A stretch of DNA of 13,831 bases, taken from Candidatus Poseidoniales archaeon (lineage in GTDB: Archaea > Thermoplasmatota > Poseidoniia > Poseidoniales > Poseidoniaceae). The stretch spans positions 1 to 13,831 of the forward strand of contig QXYA01000157.1 of the NCBI GenBank assembly GCA_009887135.1, written 5' to 3'. Under the pieces are notes generated by a model. That model was given only the letters and a program-made list of their open reading frames with translations. It was not told the origin of the DNA and did not search any database. Both the position numbers and the translations under genes were made by a program. Below, in pieces: positions 7,250 to 13,831 of this stretch. The stretch's first letter is position 1; every line of letters begins with the position of its first letter.

Positions 7250-7711
7250 ATGGTTATGGGCGAACTTTTTGATATCGAATTTGAAACAATAACAGGCGAG
7301 ACCACATCTCTGAAGCAACTCGGTGGAACTGAATTTCTGATCGTGAACGTAGCCAGTGCATGTGGCTTCACTCCACAGTACGAAGGAATGCAAGCCTTGT
7401 ACGAATCCAAGAAAGACGACGGCTTGGTCGTCATCGGTTTCCCTTGCAATCAGTTCGGAGCACAAGAACCAGGGACGCATGAAGAGATTCAAACCTTTTG
7501 CGAATCAACGTATGGCGTCACTTTCCCAATGATGGCGAAGATCGATGTTAATGGAGGAAACCGTCACCCTCTGTATGCTGAACTTTGCAACGTTCTCGAT
7601 GAAAACGGTGTTGCAGACATTAAGTGGAATTTTGGAAAGTTCATCGTTCGAGAAAATGGATCGGTTGAACGGTTCTCTCACCGAGTCGCACCTGCCGATT
7701 TACCATTGTAA
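7250..7711 (+). CDS. Glutathione peroxidase family thiol peroxidase (Cys type)
   Basis: Reduces hydrogen peroxide and organic hydroperoxides in the cytoplasm. 153 residues, the usual length for the bacterial/plant non-selenium type. The catalytic tetrad is visible: peroxidatic Cys38 in NVASACGFT (cysteine, not selenocysteine), Gln72 in FPCNQFGAQEPG, and Trp126-Asn127 in KWNFGKF. Cys84 in TFCESTYGVTFP sits where the resolving cysteine of thioredoxin-dependent members lies, so thioredoxin rather than glutathione is the likely reductant (inferred from family knowledge). There is no signal peptide. A second in-frame ATG is at 7256; the spacer shows no clear TATA box or Shine-Dalgarno sequence at the right distance. 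The YkgJ-like gene follows about 30 bases downstream and may be co-transcribed. The family is typically bacterial/eukaryotic, so ancient transfer into this lineage is plausible. Confidence 0.95.
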   Translation: MVMGELFDIEFETITGETTSLKQLGGTEFLIVNVASACGFTPQYEGMQALYESKKDDGLVVIGFPCNQFGAQEPGTHEEIQTFCESTYGVTFPMMAKIDVNGGNRHPLYAELCNVLDENGVADIKWNFGKFIVRENGSVERFSHRVAPADLPL

Positions 7712-7740
7712 ATCCTATTTTGAGCCTCGATTTGTCCCTG

Positions 7741-8175
7741 ATGTTCAAAAGCGAAGCAAAGGCAGAGGCTTCTATGGTCAAGCAGCTTCCTTGTGTTCCA
7801 ATGGGCTGTTCTGCTTGTTGTCGTGAAACGACAATGCCTCTGACAATCTCGGAAGCAAAACGTCTTTCTCGTCGTACTGGAATGGCAGTTGAAACGTTTA
7901 CATGGGAACATAATGGTGTGTTGACTCTGCTTAATGATGAAACAACACGTGCGTGCGTCTTTCTTTTGACGACTTCCTCCGAAACGAGTGCTGAAGGAAT
8001 TTGTTCTGTGTATGAAGTGCGGCCAGAAGGATGTCGAAAATATCCAATTGTCCTGAATCCAAAAGACGAGGCAATACTCGATGATGGCTGTCCTCACAGA
8101 TCGCAGTTTCCTCAACCCACTGAAGATGATGCAATTGCATTACTCAATCTTGAGGAACGCTTGATGCGTAAATGA
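7741..8175 (+). CDS. YkgJ/UPF0153-like cysteine-cluster protein
   Basis: 144 residues from ATG 7741, with the pattern of the YkgJ family, putative zinc- or iron-sulfur-binding proteins of unclear function. Near the N terminus are Cys18, Cys23, Cys26 and Cys27 (C-V-P-M-G-C-S-A-C-C-R). Later come Cys72 in ACVFLL, then Cys88 and Cys98 in the characteristic CSVYEVRPEGCRKYP, and Cys117 near the end. Eight cysteines suggest a metal-binding site; no other catalytic motif is seen and the protein is soluble. The start is uncertain: in-frame TTG 7720, ATG 7741 and ATG 7774 are possible, the last preceded by an AGAGG. It lies 29 bases after the peroxidase stop, probably one unit, which hints at a link to redox homeostasis. 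Its end overlaps trmG10 on the other strand by 32 bases. Confidence 0.85.
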   Translation: MFKSEAKAEASMVKQLPCVPMGCSACCRETTMPLTISEAKRLSRRTGMAVETFTWEHNGVLTLLNDETTRACVFLLTTSSETSAEGICSVYEVRPEGCRKYPIVLNPKDEAILDDGCPHRSQFPQPTEDDAIALLNLEERLMRK

Positions 8176-9268
8176 CAACGCGTCCTAAACTACCGTGGAC
8201 AAACACGTACCATGCATCCTCGTATTTCCAATTGCAATCCAACAAGAGCTGCTCAAGTTCAGACCATTGAAAATGAATTAATTGAGGACGTTCTTCAGGA
8301 GCAAGAGCCCTCTCTAAGCACAATTCTCTGGGTTCACTTGGTAGAATAAGGACGAGGGAGCCATTCTCTACAACTGCTGAACAACTGAGTAAAGTCTGGT
8401 TGAGGAGCTCTTCATGATCAAGAGATCCTTGGGAATTCCTTCCATATGGAGGGTCGAGAATGATACCTGAAAAGGCTCGAGGGCCATCGTTTGGAATCGA
8501 TGCCTTAACATCCGTAGCATCTCCTTGAAAGAATACATTTGCAGTTGATCCAGACCATTCCAGATTGTTCTTAGCTCCAGCAATCATCTCAGCATCGAGA
8601 TCAAGTGCAACAACATCTCTTCCACTTAACGCGGCTTCGATTGCAAATCCACCAGTTCCAGTCATTGGGTCGAGTATTGCGCCTTTTTGTAAAGGTCCAC
8701 CAGCGAGGTTGACTGCTAATCGCGCAAGTCTTGGTTCCAAACTCACAGGCTTGAAGAAAGGGCGTTGACTTGCTCGTCGTTCAACACTCTCATCGCCTTT
8801 TGGTCCACTACCTTGCAACCAACCAAACGTTACTGAGTTTGAATGTTCATCAAAAAGAATTCCAAATCGTTGTTGGGGATGTTCCAAATCGATTTGTGCG
8901 TCCATTGCAGACAACAGTCCACCGATACGTCCAGCGAATGCTGAACGTGAAACACCTTCGATACCTCGGCCGTGCTTCCATGCAACAACAGCACACGACT
9001 CATCGTTGGGTGGATTGAGTTCCAAATGGGATTTGATGATCGAACGTATGGATTCAACATCAGTAAAAGGATGATTTTCTCCGTTGTTGAAAATTGCTTC
9101 AATACCCGATGAAATTGATATGTTCTGTAAATCCTCTTCATTGAGTTGAAGTTGCATGAGTCGAGATGAAGTAAATGGTTGGATATCTCTGTTTGGAAAG
9201 AGCGCCCGTACTTCGGCTTGAGCGAGAGCTGGATGCCAACCTCGTAAGGCTACAATATGCTCCCCCAT
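8144..9268 (-). CDS. trmG10: tRNA (guanine(10)-N2)-methyltransferase, Trm-G10/Trm11 type
   Basis: Transfers methyl groups from S-adenosylmethionine to N2 of guanosine 10 in tRNA; archaeal members often dimethylate. 374 residues, a normal length. Residues about 1-160 correspond to the N-terminal and THUMP RNA-binding part (starting GEHIVALRGWHPALAQAEV), weakly conserved as expected. The RASQRPFFKPVSLEPRLARLAVNLAG segment (about 165-190) is characteristic of the Trm-G10/Trm11 group. The Rossmann methyltransferase domain follows, with SAM-binding DPMTGTGGFAIEA at 200-212, acidic ALDLDAEM at 221-228, and the catalytic DPPYG at 272-276, typical of N2-guanine methyltransferases. Start ATG 9268 fits the family N terminus; no clear Shine-Dalgarno or TATA box is visible. 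It is divergent from fen1 with a 76-base spacer, and its last 32 bases overlap the YkgJ-like gene. Another THUMP-methyltransferase specificity cannot be excluded. Confidence 0.9.
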   Translation of the reverse strand: MGEHIVALRGWHPALAQAEVRALFPNRDIQPFTSSRLMQLQLNEEDLQNISISSGIEAIFNNGENHPFTDVESIRSIIKSHLELNPPNDESCAVVAWKHGRGIEGVSRSAFAGRIGGLLSAMDAQIDLEHPQQRFGILFDEHSNSVTFGWLQGSGPKGDESVERRASQRPFFKPVSLEPRLARLAVNLAGGPLQKGAILDPMTGTGGFAIEAALSGRDVVALDLDAEMIAGAKNNLEWSGSTANVFFQGDATDVKASIPNDGPRAFSGIILDPPYGRNSQGSLDHEELLNQTLLSCSAVVENGSLVLILPSEPRELCLERALAPEERPQLIHFQWSELEQLLLDCNWKYEDAWYVFVHGSLGRVVIYASSVPQD

Positions 9269-9344
9269 ACACTGCGCTTAGTGTGCTTGTTCTTCACGGC
9301 ACCGCATACGAACCATGACATACCCTCGACGATAACAGAATGTT

Positions 9345-10373
9345 ATGGGCTGTAATCTAAAGGACCTTACAACACCTGAGGAGATTAATCTTGCAGAACT
9401 TCGCGGTAAGCGTGTTGGAATTGATGCGTTTCTTACGGCTTTTCAGTTTCTTACAACGATTCGAGATCGTTCACCAACAGGTGATGGTGGACCATTGCGA
9501 GATTCAAAAGGGCGCGTCGTAGCCCATTTGATGGGTATTCTTAATCGAACAACATCCATGCTCTCAATGGGTATCCAGCCTATTTTTATCTTCGATGGAC
9601 AATCTCCTGAATTGAAGGCGGATGAACTTGCAGCACGTCGAAAGCGTCGGTTAGAAGCAGAGGCTATTCACAAGCAAGCACTCGAAGATGGAGATTACCA
9701 GACCGCTCAAAAAATGGCACAACGTATTGTTCACTACAGCACTGAGATGATCAATGACACCAAGAAAATGCTTGACTTACTCGGTGTTCGTTGGGTCGAT
9801 GCTGCGGCAGAAGGCGAAGGTCAAGCAGCTGTAATGGCTGTCAAAGGCCAACTCGATATCGTGGCAACTCAAGACTGGGATGCACTCCTTTACGGAAGCC
9901 CAATCCTCGTTCGTAATCTTATGAGTCATGGCAGTAAGCGACATGGCCGAACTGTGAAGGCACAACAAATCAATTTGCAAGAACTCCTTACTGCACATGA
10001 TTTGACCCGTGAACAGTTGGTTGACTTAGCCATAATGATCGGTACCGATTTCCACCCAGGGTTGAAAGGAATAGGTCCAAAAACTGGAATTAAACTGATT
10101 AAATCTTTAGGGACAATTGAAGCTATATGCGAAGAAAAAGGCAAAGAGGCCCCCGAACGGCTCGATGAAATCCGAGAGATTTTCCTCAACCATCCTTGCA
10201 TTGAGGTTGATGCAGATGATCTCAAACCAGGCACAGTGGATGTCAAAGGATTGACTCAATTCTTACAAGAAGAACGTGAGTTTAGTCAACGGAGAATGGA
10301 TGCTGCTTTCGATGCATTACGCAAAGGGAACCTTATCAGAGAAGGAGGGCAAACCTCCTTGTTTTCGTTCTAA
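9345..10373 (+). CDS. fen1: Flap endonuclease 1 (archaeal FEN1)
   Basis: Structure-specific nuclease that removes 5' flaps at Okazaki fragments and in base excision repair, working with PCNA in the cytoplasm. 342 residues, normal for archaeal FEN1. The N-terminal (XPG-N) domain starts MGCNLKDL, so ATG 9345 is secure. Metal-binding acidic residues are visible: Asp27 (GIDAF), Asp84 (FDG), Glu156 and Glu158 (AEGEGQA), Asp177 and Asp179 (TQDWDALLYG) and Asp235 (GTDFHPG). The helix-hairpin-helix segment LKGIGPKTGIKLIKSLG follows at about 240-256. The C terminus QTSLFSF (336-342) reads as a minimal PCNA-interacting peptide with a single final Phe rather than the usual aromatic pair. It is divergent from trmG10, and its end lies four bases from the convergent glycosyltransferase. 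Confidence 0.97.
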   Translation: MGCNLKDLTTPEEINLAELRGKRVGIDAFLTAFQFLTTIRDRSPTGDGGPLRDSKGRVVAHLMGILNRTTSMLSMGIQPIFIFDGQSPELKADELAARRKRRLEAEAIHKQALEDGDYQTAQKMAQRIVHYSTEMINDTKKMLDLLGVRWVDAAAEGEGQAAVMAVKGQLDIVATQDWDALLYGSPILVRNLMSHGSKRHGRTVKAQQINLQELLTAHDLTREQLVDLAIMIGTDFHPGLKGIGPKTGIKLIKSLGTIEAICEEKGKEAPERLDEIREIFLNHPCIEVDADDLKPGTVDVKGLTQFLQEEREFSQRRMDAAFDALRKGNLIREGGQTSLFSF

Positions 10374-10377
10374 GAAC

Positions 10378-11715
10378 TCACGCTGGGTCAAGGCCTGGTA
10401 ATATCTCCAAATCTGTTAATTCGACTTGAACATCAAATGTTGCTAATCCGCGAGCTAAACCTTCTGCTTGATGATTCGAACTGAATCGTTCGAAAATACG
10501 TTGTCTTCCAGCTATTGACCATTGGTTACGATTACTTTCCTGGCCTGACTGTTCAATCGCCTCAACCCATTTCTGGATGGAATCTGGATTGTTTGGCCAT
10601 GGTAGTCTACGACCATTCAATCCATCCGTAATCGTGTGCCTGAAGCCAGCGTCATCAACAACGAGCGCTGGAGTGTTCACCATTATCGCTTCCATAGGAG
10701 TAAGGCCAAATCCTTCAGTTCTCGCAATTGCGAGAAGAGCGTGAGCATTACGAACAAGAGAAACAATCTCCAATTCATCGATTCTGGGCATGATGATTAA
10801 TTCAACACCCATCTCTGCTGCCTTCTTCTTCATCTCATTGGTTTCTCCACCGCCGACGTGAACTAAAGGCATTGAACTCGCTTGAGCAACAGTAAGCGCT
10901 TCAAAACTTCCTTTCATGAAACAGGCACGACCAATGGTCAAAAGGTACGGTGTGATTGGTTTAAGTTCGAAATGTTCCCAAACTTTCAATTCATCTGTAG
11001 TTGGTTCAATAGGCCATGCATGCGGGTTAATCGCTGGCCAAAGCACACCCACTCCAGCCGGCCGTTTTTCCTCATCTCGGAATTCAGGTCTTCCGGCAAT
11101 CCATGAGTTTAGGGTCGGCCATTTGTGCGCTGATGCAAGTTTTCGTGCGCTGGTTGGCGTATTAGCTGAAATGATTGTATTTGGTCGATTCCACAACATG
11201 CGATGCCACTTTTTGTCCCACCGACGAAGATAGGAAAGAGCGAGATTATTCATCCACATTGGACGTTTGAATGAGCCATCCATATTTTGGTGAGAGACGT
11301 CATCATAGATTCCTTTGTTTCGCTCAAGAATGAAGGCATAAAGTGGAAGCGAACGAGGGATCAATTCGAGGACTTCTAATCCCCCTACGCTGATGATAAC
11401 AAAAGCAGCATCGGCTTGTTGGAGTGGTTCTTTTAATGAAGGTAAAAGGCGTTTCCAAGCCTTTCGAGCAGAACGACCTGAAGCCGCTGTGATCTCTTTC
11501 AATCCCCCACGAGGCTCTTGCCAAGGTTGAGGAGGCGTGATCAACTCGATGTCGAGTTCTCTACACTTATCGACAAGCAAGTCTGGGGCGTTGAGTGTGA
11601 CCATTGTGATGTCCCATCGTTTCGCATGTTCTGGTAAAGCCACAATAAGGTCACGTTGACCTCCTCCAAGCAAACCCATGTTGCAATGAAAGATGATCAA
11701 TCGAGGTAGAGTCAC
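10378..11715 (-). CDS. GT4-like glycosyltransferase
   Basis: 445 residues, GT-B fold of the glycosyltransferase family 4 (group 1) type, transferring a sugar from a nucleotide-sugar donor; the substrate is unknown. The N-terminal domain has a Gly-rich loop (CNMGLLGGGQRDLI at 11-24). The C-terminal donor-binding domain has LLTIGRACFMKGSFEAL (about 258-274) and TEGFGLTPMEA with the E-x7-E pair Glu334/Glu342, then the PALVVDDAGFRH loop. A Lys/Arg/Trp-rich middle segment (about 150-215) could contact the membrane. No transmembrane helix is seen. The GTG start at 11715 overlaps the stop of the upstream glycosyltransferase as GTGA, so the two are translationally coupled and probably act on the same glycan. 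Surface glycoconjugate synthesis is inferred, not shown. Confidence 0.88.
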   Translation of the reverse strand: MTLPRLIIFHCNMGLLGGGQRDLIVALPEHAKRWDITMVTLNAPDLLVDKCRELDIELITPPQPWQEPRGGLKEITAASGRSARKAWKRLLPSLKEPLQQADAAFVIISVGGLEVLELIPRSLPLYAFILERNKGIYDDVSHQNMDGSFKRPMWMNNLALSYLRRWDKKWHRMLWNRPNTIISANTPTSARKLASAHKWPTLNSWIAGRPEFRDEEKRPAGVGVLWPAINPHAWPIEPTTDELKVWEHFELKPITPYLLTIGRACFMKGSFEALTVAQASSMPLVHVGGGETNEMKKKAAEMGVELIIMPRIDELEIVSLVRNAHALLAIARTEGFGLTPMEAIMVNTPALVVDDAGFRHTITDGLNGRRLPWPNNPDSIQKWVEAIEQSGQESNRNQWSIAGRQRIFERFSSNHQAEGLARGLATFDVQVELTDLEILPGLDPA

Positions 11716-12860
11716 CTTTTCACCCGCCTATATATCTGAAGTAAATCTTCAGTAATTGTTGACCAAAGGTACGGCTTTGACGCTTCCTTTCCATTTGTTG
11801 ACCAACGCATAATTTGTTCATCATTTGCTTTGAGAATGGTACTGATTGCTTCAAGCAGAGCATCCACATCTCCAGGAGGAATTGAAAGGCCAGCATCTGG
11901 TTCAGTCACTAATCGACCCAAGTCGTTGACATCGGACATAACTGTAGGTGCTCCTGCATTCATTGCTTCGAGCAGAACCGTCGGGAGGCCTTCGAATCGA
12001 GAGGGGAGAAGTACGGCCTTTGCATTCTCAAACAACCATCTCTTTTCGCTGTCTTCGACACGACCAAGTTTGTGAATTGAATCAGGTTGCTTTGCGCTCG
12101 CAATACGTTGGTCCAACCACTCATTGAGTTCACCAGAACCTGCGATTGCAAGACGTGCATTAGGCGGACCTGCGTCACAGTATTTGTTCCAAGCATCCAT
12201 GAGAACGTCCAATCCCTTTTGCTCACTTAATCGTCCAACAAAGACCATGATTGGATGTTGATCTGCATCGCTTGGAAGAAGGCCAGGGCGCACAGGGTCC
12301 TCGGCAACAGGCTCGAAACCATTTGGCAAGATATCGATTGGATCATTGACTCCGCGTTGCTTGAGATGGTTCGCATAATAGGGAGTCAGTGCAATACGTG
12401 CATCCGATGTATTGAGCGTTCTTCGCCCCTGTACAACCCATCGAAGTGCCTTGAAGGACTTTGCAATCATACCCGTTTTGATGTAATCATTGTGGAAGGT
12501 CGTAACGACAGGAACCTTGAGTTTCTTTGCGCGCTTTAACGAGCGACGAATCAGAACTGGAAGAATATCATGGAGATGAACAACATCAAAATCCATGTTC
12601 AATTTCTTTACAGATACAACTGGGTCAATACCAGCAAGAACCATCTTCGGAGGTAAACGGATGACTTCAACGCCATCTCGAACAAATTGTTTTTCATCAT
12701 GCTCAGGTAAATCCGCACACCAAACGGTCGCTTTATGCCCTCTTTTCACCAGTTGCCGAGCGATGTGTTCAACGTGCTGATTACCTCCTCCGAGGTGAGG
12801 CCAATACCAGACGTGAACGAGCAGAACGTTCAGAGAAGCATCCGCATCTGAAGGTTCCAT
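11712..12860 (-). CDS. GT4 glycosyltransferase
   Basis: 382 residues from ATG 12860; an upstream in-frame ATG at 12875 would add five. This is a typical family 4 GT-B enzyme. Positions below are in the longer form: N-terminal acceptor domain with WYWPHLGGGNQHVEHIARQL (24-42), HLHD (100-103) and TTFHNDYIKTG; C-terminal donor domain with IDILPNGFEP, FVGRLSEQKGLDVLMDA (212-228), AIAGSGEL and FEGLPTVLLEA containing the E-x7-E pair Glu295/Glu303. The protein is soluble or peripheral. A TATA-like block at 12883-12890 is centred about 26 nt before ATG 12860, which fits a leaderless transcript and tips the choice of start. It is first in a two-gene unit with the GTGA-overlapping glycosyltransferase downstream. 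Likely roles are protein glycosylation or envelope glycolipid synthesis; donor and acceptor cannot be read from sequence. Confidence 0.92.
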   Translation of the reverse strand: MEPSDADASLNVLLVHVWYWPHLGGGNQHVEHIARQLVKRGHKATVWCADLPEHDEKQFVRDGVEVIRLPPKMVLAGIDPVVSVKKLNMDFDVVHLHDILPVLIRRSLKRAKKLKVPVVTTFHNDYIKTGMIAKSFKALRWVVQGRRTLNTSDARIALTPYYANHLKQRGVNDPIDILPNGFEPVAEDPVRPGLLPSDADQHPIMVFVGRLSEQKGLDVLMDAWNKYCDAGPPNARLAIAGSGELNEWLDQRIASAKQPDSIHKLGRVEDSEKRWLFENAKAVLLPSRFEGLPTVLLEAMNAGAPTVMSDVNDLGRLVTEPDAGLSIPPGDVDALLEAISTILKANDEQIMRWSTNGKEASKPYLWSTITEDLLQIYRRVKR

Positions 12861-12882
12861 GAAGCAAAATGGCATGTTACTG

Positions 12883-12890
12883 ATACATTA
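12883..12890 (-). promoter_or_regulatory. TATA-like box of the glycosyltransferase pair
   Basis: The minus strand reads TAATGTAT, centred about 26 nt before ATG 12860 and only about 12 nt before the alternative ATG 12875. If it is the promoter, the shorter start is correct. Confidence 0.35.
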
Positions 12891-12972
12891 GCCAATCCCT
12901 CTCTTGCCACAACAGAGGACTGTATTGATTCCTAAGCGGAGTTTTCAAGACACTTCACTGCCAGTACGTGCC

Positions 12973-13831
12973 ATGCGAGTCATGGCCTTGTTCATCACGG
13001 TCGTTTTGCTCGCTGCTCCCGGATGCACATACCTCGAGGAATCTTCGGACGAGGAGAGTGATAATACTGCGGAAGTCCAATCATTGATTCAAGGTTGCAC
13101 AGACCCTGAAGCGGAGAATTATAATTCAGAAGCAGAGGAAGATGATGGCTCATGCGTCTATCCAGAACCAGAACCGATTCTTGGTTGTACAGACCCAGAT
13201 GCAGATAACTATGATGAAACTGCGAACGAAGATGATGGAACCTGCGAATATCTCGAAACAATTCCTTGCAATGGTATGGTCGTACTCTGTCACAGAACCT
13301 ATGATCAAGTAACATTCCCAGAAACGCACAATTCCTTCTCGACACATGAAGATAACATCTACTATCCAGCGAGCAATCATCTTACAGGTTTTCAGGCACA
13401 GTGGAATGCAGGGATGAGGGCGTTCATGCTCGATACGCACTATTTGACAACTGCAGATAAGAGCGAATCAAACGTACGATTTTGTCATGGAAATTCCAAC
13501 GAAGGGTTCAGTCCATGCACCTACGGAGCTGTTGACCCACTCAACTGGTTGAGTTCATTAGAGACTGAAATGGAAGATGAAGATCGAGACATCGTCACGC
13601 TTCTCGTCGAAAATTATGTCGAGGCCGACCATTTGAAGACCGTTTTTGACGATGCAGGTTTGTCAGATATGATGTACGTGCATGACATGAATACTGAGTG
13701 GCCCACACTGATCGAATTGATCAACATGGACAAGAGACTGGTTGTATTCTGGGAACAATCTGGCGATTCTGACCATCCATACTTTCACGACTTCCTTGAA
13801 TTTGGTTGGACCACTGATTACGCAAATGACG
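12973..13831 (+). CDS. Lipoprotein with GCTDP repeats and PI-PLC-like phosphodiesterase domain (3' partial)
   Basis: The frame is open from ATG 12973 to the window edge (286 codons), so the C terminus is missing. Residues 1-18 form a lipoprotein-type signal peptide (LFITVVLLAAPGC, lipid-attachment Cys18), followed by an acidic tether. Two repeats of about 23 residues, GCTDP-A-NY...DDG-C-Y, start at residues 41 and 71; such motifs are common in secreted proteins of marine bacteria. From about residue 105 the sequence resembles the PLC-like phosphodiesterase superfamily: TFPETHNSFS with candidate catalytic His119, QWNAGMRAFMLDTHY (143-157), and FCHGN with candidate His172, then DIVTLLVENY and KRLVVFWEQ barrel strands. 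It is probably surface-anchored and may cleave a phosphodiester in phospholipids or related head groups; the substrate is unknown. An in-frame ATG also occurs at 12982. It is divergent from the glycosyltransferases. Confidence 0.82.
   Translation, partial: MRVMALFITVVLLAAPGCTYLEESSDEESDNTAEVQSLIQGCTDPEAENYNSEAEEDDGSCVYPEPEPILGCTDPDADNYDETANEDDGTCEYLETIPCNGMVVLCHRTYDQVTFPETHNSFSTHEDNIYYPASNHLTGFQAQWNAGMRAFMLDTHYLTTADKSESNVRFCHGNSNEGFSPCTYGAVDPLNWLSSLETEMEDEDRDIVTLLVENYVEADHLKTVFDDAGLSDMMYVHDMNTEWPTLIELINMDKRLVVFWEQSGDSDHPYFHDFLEFGWTTDYAND
13093..13251 (+). repeat. Two GCTDP Cys-rich coding repeats
   Basis: Units at 13093-13161 and 13183-13251, 90 bases apart, each encode GCTDP-A-NY followed by an acidic stretch and DDG-C-Y. 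Each unit has two cysteines that could pair, and Asp/Asn positions reminiscent of calcium-binding loops (inference). Confidence 0.8.

Noticed and set aside
7678..8115. Minus-strand 145-codon open frame opposite the YkgJ-like gene
   Set aside because: The opposite strand encodes the conserved cysteine pattern; the shadow has no family features.
8770..9018. Plus-strand short open frames opposite trmG10
   Set aside because: They are antisense to a gene with clear THUMP/methyltransferase motifs and show no independent coding signal.
1..13831. tRNA, rRNA, CRISPR, insertion sequence or integration site
   Set aside because: All spacers are short (about 145 bases or less) and contain no cloverleaf-like sequence, regularly spaced direct repeats, transposase frame or flanking duplications that I could see.

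Overview
The window looks like a compact, moderately AT-rich archaeal chromosome segment, most likely from the marine Poseidoniales (Marine Group II Euryarchaeota) or a close relative. The archaeal evidence is a complete FEN1-type flap endonuclease with a C-terminal PCNA-binding peptide, a Trm-G10-type THUMP/methyltransferase, and TATA-like boxes centred about 25-27 nt before several start codons, as expected for leaderless archaeal transcripts. Bacterial-looking genes sit among these: class II fumarase, a Cys-type glutathione peroxidase, a YkgJ-like Cys-cluster protein and a lipoprotein with GCTDP repeats. That mixture is known from marine euryarchaea. The lineage is an inference; no rRNA or other phylogenetic marker was analysed.

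Layout: (1) 146-1051 (+) is an unrecognised polytopic membrane protein whose stop codon abuts that of 1052-2647 (-), a class II fumarase with an N-terminal ribbon-helix-helix domain. (2) Divergent from the fumarase, 2741-3130 (+) is a small membrane protein; its stop abuts that of 3131-3400 (-), a small acidic coiled-coil protein. (3) 7137 down to 3460 (-) is an overlapping three-gene unit: a 12-13-helix membrane protein, a single-pass surface protein with three exact-length 83-residue repeats and many N-glycosylation sequons, and a cyclophilin. (4) 7250-8173 (+) holds glutathione peroxidase and a YkgJ-like protein; the latter overlaps the end of convergent trmG10 (8144-9268, -). (5) fen1 (9345-10373, +) is divergent from trmG10 and converges on two GT4 glycosyltransferases (12860-10378, -) that overlap by GTGA. 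(6) 12973 to the right edge (+) is a truncated lipoprotein with two Cys-rich repeats and a PI-PLC-like phosphodiesterase domain.

Housekeeping genes (fumarase, trmG10, fen1, cyclophilin) alternate with envelope genes (membrane proteins, surface protein, glycosyltransferases, lipoprotein). The glycosyltransferases could contribute to glycosylating surface proteins such as the sequon-rich one here, but nothing in the sequence links them directly. The best candidates for undescribed biology are the RHH-fumarase fusion and the operon of membrane protein, repeat surface protein and cyclophilin. I see no rRNA, tRNA, CRISPR array, transposase or attachment site. No stretch over 300 bases lacks a gene; the longest gaps are about 145 bases at the left edge and about 112 bases at most between genes.
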